Below are positions 6,530 to 9,863 of a stretch of 9,863 nucleotides of DNA, in pieces. Within the stretch, counting starts at the first letter, position 1; each line of letters opens with the position of its first letter. The translations under genes were made by a program, and so were the position numbers. The stretch covers positions 1-9,863 of the forward strand of contig JAFDAT010000100.1 in assembly GCA_019313725.1 (NCBI GenBank). Reading direction: 5' to 3'. Under the pieces are notes generated by a model. The model saw only the letters and a list, made by a program, of their open reading frames with translations, was not told the origin of the DNA and did no database searches. The DNA comes from Deltaproteobacteria bacterium (GTDB lineage Bacteria > Desulfobacterota > Desulfobacteria > Desulfobacterales > B30-G6).

Positions 6530-7345
6530 TTACTCCTCTTTCTTGCTTTCGGTTGGGGGGGTGGACTCTTCAACGGTTTCGGATTCTGATGCTTTTGCGG
6601 AATCTGCTTTGGCTTCAGGCTCCTCCTGCGGGGCCTTCTCAGCTGCCGCATCCGTTTTGGCCTCAGCTGCCGCATCCGTTTTGGCCTCGGCTTCAGCATC
6701 CGTTTTGGCCTCGGCTTCAGCATCCGTTTTGGCCTTGGCTTCAGCATCCGTTTTGGCCTTGGCTTCAGCATCCGTTTTGGCCTTGGCTTCAGCATCCGTT
6801 TTGGCCTCGGCTTCAGCATCCGTTTTGGCCTCGGCTTCAGCATCCGTTTTGGCCTCGGCTTCAGCATCCGTTTTAGCCTTGGCTTCAGCATCCGTTTTAG
6901 CCTTGGCTTCAGCATCGGCTTGAGCTTTGGCTTTGGCTTCGGCTTCAGCTTCGGCTTTGGATAGGGCTTCCGCTTTTGCCTGGGCGTCGGCTTCGGCCTT
7001 TGCTTTGGCTTCGGCTTCGGCTTCGACAATTTTCGCCTTTATGGCATCGAGGTCCACGTCTTTGTCCAGAACAACCGTCATGTATTTCAATACCCTGTCG
7101 TCAATTCGAAAGAAGCGTTCCATCTCATTGACCAGTGCACCGTCACCACACAGATCAATACAGACGTAATAGCCGCGTGATTTTTTCTTGATGTCGTAGG
7201 CAAGTTTGCGTACGCCCCATTCGTCCAGTTTTACCAGAAAACCGTTTTGTGCGGGGATCAGTTGGGTGAGTCGTTCAAATACGGGGGCCCTGCCTTCTTC
7301 GGAAAGGTCGGAGTCCAGAATGGCAATTGTTTCGTACCTTCTCAT
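6530..7345 (-). CDS. rpsF: 30S ribosomal protein S6 with a ~175-residue repetitive C-terminal extension
   Basis: Residues 1-95 are an ordinary S6 fold: MRRYETIAIL start, WGVRKLAYDIKKKSRGYY (43-60) and ERFFRIDDRVLKYMTVV (76-92). S6 pairs with S18 on the 30S platform. The start at 7345 is fixed by AAGGAGG 4 bases upstream. The protein is 271 aa against a usual ~95-140. From ~106 to 144 it is an irregular Ala/Glu/Lys stretch resembling the helical domain of TolA. From 145 to 232 there are eleven octapeptides, AEA(K/E)AKTD or AAAEAKTD. Then comes an acidic, Pro/Ser-rich tail ending SKKEE. The tail is likely an exposed helical or disordered arm; this is inference. The E-E terminus recalls E. coli S6, which the ligase RimK extends with glutamates, but no rimK is in the window. 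All repeats keep frame, and rpsR follows immediately, so the extension is translated, not an artefact of a missed stop. Confidence 0.95.
   Translation of the reverse strand: MRRYETIAILDSDLSEEGRAPVFERLTQLIPAQNGFLVKLDEWGVRKLAYDIKKKSRGYYVCIDLCGDGALVNEMERFFRIDDRVLKYMTVVLDKDVDLDAIKAKIVEAEAEAKAKAEADAQAKAEALSKAEAEAEAKAKAQADAEAKAKTDAEAKAKTDAEAEAKTDAEAEAKTDAEAEAKTDAEAKAKTDAEAKAKTDAEAKAKTDAEAEAKTDAEAEAKTDAAAEAKTDAAAEKAPQEEPEAKADSAKASESETVEESTPPTESKKEE
6650..6913 (-). repeat. Eleven tandem 24-bp units inside rpsF (VNTR)
   Basis: The core CATCCGTTTT recurs every 24 bases at 6649, 6673, 6697, 6721, 6745, 6769, 6793, 6817, 6841, 6865 and 6889. Each unit encodes the octapeptide ending KTD. Units differ at very few bases. 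A Lys/Glu switch (AAG or GAG) at codon 4 gives the order K,K,E,E,E,K,K,K,E,E in protein direction, then a final AAAEAKTD unit. The first two protein-order units use GCT where the others use GCC. Because the period is a multiple of three, copy-number changes stay in frame. Near-identity implies recent expansion. Confidence 0.95.
6914..7030 (-). repeat. Irregular hexanucleotide-like repeat region (Ala-Glu/Ala-Lys) in rpsF
   Basis: This stretch encodes residues ~106-144 with alternating Ala and Glu/Lys/Asp/Gln codons; on the plus strand it appears as GGCTTC / GGCTTT words. It is more diverged than the adjacent 24-bp array and has no fixed period. It is probably an older expansion from which the regular octapeptides arose. 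Confidence 0.6.
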
Positions 7346-7448
7346 GCTACCTCCTTGTGGGTATAAAGCCCCGACTGTCTTTGAAATTACAATAATTTCA
7401 AATTGTTGTCGGAGCAAGGATATATGGAAACGTTCCCTTGGGAACTAA
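7346..7448 (-). promoter_or_regulatory. Structured rpsF leader, candidate S6:S18 autoregulatory element
   Basis: About 100 nt of untranslated leader precede rpsF. In RNA order it holds a GUUCCC/GGGAAC hairpin (7445-7432), then UCCUUG (7420-7415), which can pair with CAAGGA (7357-7352) in the Shine-Dalgarno sequence. Enclosed between these are CUCCGAC (7414-7408), which can pair with GUCGGGG (7375-7369, one G-U), and an exact 10-bp AU-rich hairpin (7402-7393 with 7389-7380). Published S6:S18 mRNA motifs present a CCG beside a stem and a hairpin; the CCG at 7412-7410 fits loosely. The fold was judged by eye, without energies. Confidence 0.5.
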
Positions 7449-7456
7449 AATTGATA

Positions 7457-7486
7457 TATATATTGGTCTGATGCCGTATTTGTCAA
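7457..7486 (-). promoter_or_regulatory. Sigma70-type promoter for the rpsF operon
   Basis: On the minus strand TTGACA (7486-7481) is followed after 18 bases by TATATA (7462-7457). An A-run directly upstream (AAAAAAAATTAGC) resembles an UP element. Predicted transcription start is near 7450, giving the ~100-nt leader. No hairpin terminator separates it from tetR, so some read-through from tetR is possible. Confidence 0.75.
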
Positions 7487-7497
7487 GCTAATTTTTT

Positions 7498-8115
7498 TTA
7501 GGACGGTCGCATATCCTTTAGTTTCATCATCATCAGGTCAACGACAAAGTCGAGGATACTTTCCGGGTCAAATTCAAGCATGTTCCAACCCCGCAGGGGG
7601 ATGAAGGAATTGAAAAAAACAATGTTATTCGCCAAAATTTTCAACTCCGGGGTAACGGCATTCAACCCAAGTCCTTTCTGAAGATTTATGGTGACCCATT
7701 CTACATAATCGGATTCGATGGTTAAGACATAATCTCTCGTCGAACGATCAAGCGAAATCGCTTCCCTGTACATGAGCTGGATCGGATGCTTGAGTTCTGT
7801 CCATGAAAATTTGATGGTTGACCGGATAAAAGGCTCCAGGTCATCCCATTCAGAGATGGTAACGTCTGAATGGGTGCCATAGAAATTTCCTTCCCGATTC
7901 ATCATCTGCGTATATATAAAAAATAGAATATCTGATTTGCTCTTAAAATAATCATAGATACTCGCCCGGTTGACTTTTGATTTTTCGCAAATCTGGCGTA
8001 TGCTCGTTCCATGATATCCTTTTTTTCGGAATAGATCCAATGCCGCTTGAAGAATCTGCTCCCGGCGCTTGGTAACCAATGCCGGTTTTTTAATATTCGT
8101 CGAAATATCCATCAT
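7498..8115 (-). CDS. TetR/AcrR-family transcriptional regulator
   Basis: This is a 205-residue dimeric repressor-type protein. Residues ~16-62 form the TetR DNA-binding domain: REQILQAALDLFRKKGYHGTS, then the helix-turn-helix IRQICEKSKVNRASIYDYFKSK (39-60), matching the family pattern (I..IA...GVS.GTIY.YF.SK). The C-terminal ~140 residues are an all-helical ligand and dimerisation domain too variable to name a ligand. Two adjacent ATGs (8115 and 8112) are possible starts, with only a weak GAGAG upstream. It is divergent from a small lipoprotein gene, and the shared region holds two identical palindromes plus a consensus promoter for this gene. Autorepression and control of the lipoprotein are therefore likely. 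It lies just upstream of the rpsF promoter but is probably a separate unit. Confidence 0.92.
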   Translation of the reverse strand: MMDISTNIKKPALVTKRREQILQAALDLFRKKGYHGTSIRQICEKSKVNRASIYDYFKSKSDILFFIYTQMMNREGNFYGTHSDVTISEWDDLEPFIRSTIKFSWTELKHPIQLMYREAISLDRSTRDYVLTIESDYVEWVTINLQKGLGLNAVTPELKILANNIVFFNSFIPLRGWNMLEFDPESILDFVVDLMMMKLKDMRPS

Positions 8116-8164
8116 TCGGACACTCTCATTGCTGAAGGGTGGACAATGCTTAAATTATTGCACC

Positions 8165-8194
8165 ATTATATGTAAAAGCGTTGCCTGTTGTCAA
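8165..8194 (-). promoter_or_regulatory. Consensus sigma70 promoter for tetR
   Basis: On the minus strand an exact TTGACA (8194-8189) and an exact TATAAT (8170-8165) are separated by 18 bases. The predicted start is near 8158, about 43 nt before the tetR ATG. The left palindrome begins 6 bp upstream of the -35 box, where a bound TetR dimer would contact or block polymerase. Confidence 0.8.
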
Positions 8195-8201
8195 TTCAAC
8201 A

Positions 8202-8220
8202 CTGACAATCGTCAGGAATT
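8202..8220. promoter_or_regulatory. TetR operator candidate, copy 1
   Basis: CTGACAATCGTCAGGAATT contains the interrupted palindrome CTGAC-aatc-GTCAG (8202-8215). The same 19 bases recur at 8254-8272. This copy lies just upstream of the -35 boxes of both divergent promoters. Size and symmetry fit a TetR-family site. No other copy occurs in the window. Confidence 0.72.
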
Positions 8221-8225
8221 CTCCC

Positions 8226-8254
8226 TTGACAAAAAAGGACCGTTGTTGTATGCC
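8226..8254 (+). promoter_or_regulatory. Probable promoter of the small lipoprotein gene
   Basis: TTGACA (8226-8231) lies between the two palindromes. Seventeen bases later TATGCC (8249-8254) is a weak -10 that overlaps the start of operator copy 2. The predicted start would fall inside that operator. A good -35 with a poor -10 under an operator is consistent with a tightly repressed promoter. Confidence 0.5.
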
Positions 8255-8272
8255 TGACAATCGTCAGGAATT
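8254..8272. promoter_or_regulatory. TetR operator candidate, copy 2
   Basis: This is an identical 19-base copy of the element at 8202. Here the palindrome extends to 6-bp arms, CCTGAC-aatc-GTCAGG (8253-8268). The two copies are 52 bp apart, close to five helical turns, so they face the same side of the DNA. It overlaps the -10 and start region of the lipoprotein promoter. Confidence 0.72.
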
Positions 8273-8307
8273 AAAACTTGAACCCATATACATTCAGGAG
8301 TGACATC

Positions 8308-8754
8308 ATGAAAAAAGCATTGGCACTGATCCTTTCGTTTTTGCTTCTAACGGCTTTAGGCTGTGCAACAACAGGACAAGACGCTTCCCAGACCGCTGAA
8401 CCTGCCCCTGCAGAAACTGTGGATGCAGGTCCTGTAGACTACGATCTTTCGGGTACCTGGGAAATGACTGCGGATGATAACGGGTGCGGAACCAGAAAAA
8501 CGGAGATAACCACCGTTGAGATCGTACAAACAGGCAATTCGGTAACCGCTACAAATATCGATGAAGGATGGACATGGACGCGCACGCCATCCGGCCACAC
8601 GATTGTGATGCCTTCATCGAAGATGGGTAAGGTTAGATTATACGAATACGAATTGAAGGTAAGCGACGATGCAAACACGATTACAGGCGAATTGGAATGG
8701 AACTACAACAATGAGTGCGGTGGTGCTACAAAATTAAGCTATATTAGAAAATAG
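8308..8754 (+). CDS. Small lipoprotein, lipocalin-like or beta-sandwich domain, TetR-controlled
   Basis: This is a 148-residue putative lipoprotein of unknown function. Residues 1-18 are a signal peptide (MKKALALILSFLLLTALG) with C19 as the lipidated cysteine (TALG-C). A Pro/Ala/Glu-rich linker runs to ~45. The mature domain (46-148) begins LSGTWEMTADDNGCG and alternates short polar and hydrophobic stretches typical of beta strands (TVEIVQTGNSVTATN, YEYELKVSDDANTITGELEW), ending in GGATKLSYIRK. Two cysteines, C60 and C137, could form a disulfide. The LSGTW opening recalls small lipocalin-like lipoproteins, but I cannot assign a named family. The ATG at 8308 is preferred because AGGAG lies 7 bases upstream; an in-frame TTG at 8278 would spoil the signal peptide. 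It is divergent from tetR with twin operators between them, so it is probably induced by the regulator's ligand. Confidence 0.88.
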   Translation: MKKALALILSFLLLTALGCATTGQDASQTAEPAPAETVDAGPVDYDLSGTWEMTADDNGCGTRKTEITTVEIVQTGNSVTATNIDEGWTWTRTPSGHTIVMPSSKMGKVRLYEYELKVSDDANTITGELEWNYNNECGGATKLSYIRK

Positions 8755-8787
8755 AGGCAATTTTTCTGAAAATTTATAGAATGTTTA

Positions 8788-8816
8788 TTGCCGGTTGATT
8801 GATCGAAATTTATAAT
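8788..8816 (+). promoter_or_regulatory. Possible promoter between the lipoprotein and esterase genes
   Basis: TTGCCG (8788-8793, 4/6 to consensus) is 17 bases upstream of an exact TATAAT (8811-8816). Transcription would begin near 8823, about 90 bases before the esterase ATG and just ahead of the hairpin at 8838-8868. The region is AT-rich, so a chance match is possible. Confidence 0.4.
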
Positions 8817-8837
8817 ACGGAAAAAGCGAGGCATTTC

Positions 8838-8874
8838 ATGGGCAGGATCAGCAGATGGTTCTGCCCATTTATTT
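8838..8874 (+). terminator. Terminator-like hairpin downstream of the lipoprotein gene
   Basis: ATGGGCAG (8838-8845) pairs exactly with CTGCCCAT (8861-8868) across a 15-base loop and is followed by TTATTTGT. It lies 84 bases after the lipoprotein stop and about 40 before the esterase start. It can end the lipoprotein transcript, or act as an attenuator for the esterase if the promoter at 8788 is used. Confidence 0.65.
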
Positions 8875-8913
8875 GTATATCTGTAAATTCACCAAAATTG
8901 CAGAGGCGCTAAC

Positions 8914-9861
8914 ATGCGTAAAATTACAAATCGCCGCAAAATCCTGGCAGCCATATTCGTTGCCTTGCTCTCCTTCTTCCTGACAAACTGTGCTGTCAGA
9001 GAACCGTCCAAATCTGAAAAGCCTATAACCCGGATCCAGTCCGCCGATCGTTGGCAGACCCTTCAGGTGGATCAGAAAAAGCGCTGGTACCTGCTCTACG
9101 TTCCAACGATTTATGATGCCGGCACACCTGTTCCCCTGGTGCTGAACTTTCACGGTTCACGCTCCAACCCCGACGCCCAGCTAGCGTACTCTGATTTTAA
9201 AAGCCTGGCGGATGAAAAGGGGTTTATAGCGGCATTGCCATACGGCGAGTACCAAAAAGAACGCGGAATGAACAGCTGGAACACCGTCAACGATCCGGAC
9301 GGCGTAGACGATGTACAGTTCGTGCGGAATATTATTTACGATCTGAGTACGCGATACGCTATCGATCCAAAAAGGATATACGCCACGGGGATGTCGGGAG
9401 GAGCGCGCATGGCCAGCAGGCTGGCCTGCGAACTTGACGACGTGCTGGCAGCGGTCGCCCCGGTGGCCGGGGTTCAATTTCCATCGGATTGCCGGGCTTC
9501 CAGAGCCGTGCCGATGATCGCATTCCACGGTAAGGATGACAAGATCAATACCTATGTGCACACCAGCGAGTCCCGTGATTACTGGACGGCCGGGGTGGAA
9601 GATTCATTATCCGGATGGGTCGAGAAGAACGGGTGCGCGCAAAATCCTGAAATCCTGTCTGTGTCGGATGTGGTTGCCAGGGTAAGCTGGGAAAATTGTC
9701 GCGATGACGCTGAGATCGTGTTTTACCGCATCGCAGACGGCGGCCACACCTGGCCGGGGTCCTCCATCGTACTGTCCACGCCCTGGTCGGGGAAAACCAA
9801 CCAGGACATTGTAGCCAGCCATTTGATCTGGGAATTTTTCGAGGCGCACCCTCTACCCTGA
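8914..9861 (+). CDS. Lipoprotein esterase, LpqC / polyhydroxybutyrate-depolymerase family
   Basis: This is a predicted envelope-anchored alpha/beta-hydrolase of the LpqC/PHB-depolymerase-like family (related to feruloyl and acetyl-xylan esterases), 315 aa. A basic N-terminus and hydrophobic segment (8-24) lead to C26 in the lipobox-like LTNC; Asn at -1 is uncommon, so lipidation is likely but not certain. The oxyanion-hole strand is LVLNFHGSRSNP (76-86). The nucleophile is S161 in GMSGGARM, the acid is D208 or D209 in AFHGKDDKIN, and the histidine is H278 in DGGHTWPG. VDDVQFVRNIIYDLSTRYAI (131-150) is typical of the family. Four cysteines beyond C26 (172, 193, 241, 262) may form disulfides, which fits export. 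The ATG at 8914 has GAGG 7 bases upstream. The stop TGA ends two bases before the window edge, so the gene is complete. The substrate (PHB oligomer or plant-derived ester) is unresolved. Confidence 0.9.
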   Translation: MRKITNRRKILAAIFVALLSFFLTNCAVREPSKSEKPITRIQSADRWQTLQVDQKKRWYLLYVPTIYDAGTPVPLVLNFHGSRSNPDAQLAYSDFKSLADEKGFIAALPYGEYQKERGMNSWNTVNDPDGVDDVQFVRNIIYDLSTRYAIDPKRIYATGMSGGARMASRLACELDDVLAAVAPVAGVQFPSDCRASRAVPMIAFHGKDDKINTYVHTSESRDYWTAGVEDSLSGWVEKNGCAQNPEILSVSDVVARVSWENCRDDAEIVFYRIADGGHTWPGSSIVLSTPWSGKTNQDIVASHLIWEFFEAHPLP

Positions 9862-9863
9862 TT

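Noticed and set aside
6649..6912. CRISPR-like regular repeat array
   Set aside because: Units are contiguous with no unique spacers, and they are coding sequence within rpsF.
6397..7029. Long open frames across the repeat region in other frames and on both strands (for example PKRMLKPR repeats on minus, LASASASV and HPFWPRLQ repeats on plus)
   Set aside because: They exist because the 24-bp unit is a multiple of three and lacks stops in several frames. They have no ribosome binding sites and overlap rpsF, whose S6 domain and start are unambiguous.
7346..7417. 24-codon N-terminal extension of rpsF
   Set aside because: It would start upstream inside the structured leader. The ATG at 7345 has a near-perfect AAGGAGG and gives the standard S6 N-terminus.

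Overview
The window looks like chromosomal core DNA of a Gram-negative, probably sulfate-reducing member of Desulfobacterota (former Deltaproteobacteria, Desulfobacterales-like). The reasons are the gene order rpsF-rpsR-DUF2232 membrane protein-rplI-dnaB, a long form of HflX with an extra N-terminal domain, a DnaA C-terminus with a non-classical signature, and two putative lipoproteins. The lineage is inferred from gene content only; no 16S rRNA is present.

Layout. Bases 2-331 (+) hold the last ~109 codons of a DnaA-type replication initiator. It converges on a leftward block across a perfect 23-bp stem that can terminate transcription from both sides. From there to about 8115 every gene is on the minus strand. 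In transcription order these are: a TetR-family regulator (8115-7498); a sigma70-type promoter with a structured leader; rpsF (S6, with a very long repeat tail); rpsR (S18); a DUF2232/YybS-like membrane protein; rplI (L9); dnaB; hflX, followed by an intrinsic terminator; an inositol-monophosphatase/SuhB-family gene; and a 65-codon Cys-rich small protein coupled to it. On the plus strand at the right are a small lipoprotein (8308-8754), divergent from tetR, and a lipoprotein esterase of the LpqC/PHB-depolymerase family (8914-9861).

How the parts work together. rpsF, rpsR, rplI and dnaB form a conserved ribosome-plus-replication cluster, here followed by the ribosome-associated GTPase HflX. The rpsF leader carries a CCG next to a hairpin, enclosed by a stem that would pair with the Shine-Dalgarno sequence. 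This suggests S6:S18 autoregulation. The TetR gene and the divergent lipoprotein share 192 bp of intergenic DNA holding two identical 19-bp copies of a CTGACaatcGTCAG palindrome, a consensus promoter for tetR and a TTGACA promoter for the lipoprotein. It reads as a self-contained autoregulated pair.

Most unusual items: (1) the S6 protein is 271 residues instead of the usual ~95-140, because of eleven in-frame 24-bp tandem repeats preceded by a TolA-like Ala/Glu/Lys stretch; (2) the twin TetR operators; (3) a 23-bp inverted repeat (22/23) whose proximal arm contains the ribosome binding site of the inositol-phosphatase gene; (4) the small Cys/His-rich protein. I see no CRISPR array, tRNA, rRNA, insertion sequence or prophage gene, and no defence system. 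No stretch over 300 bases lacks a gene.
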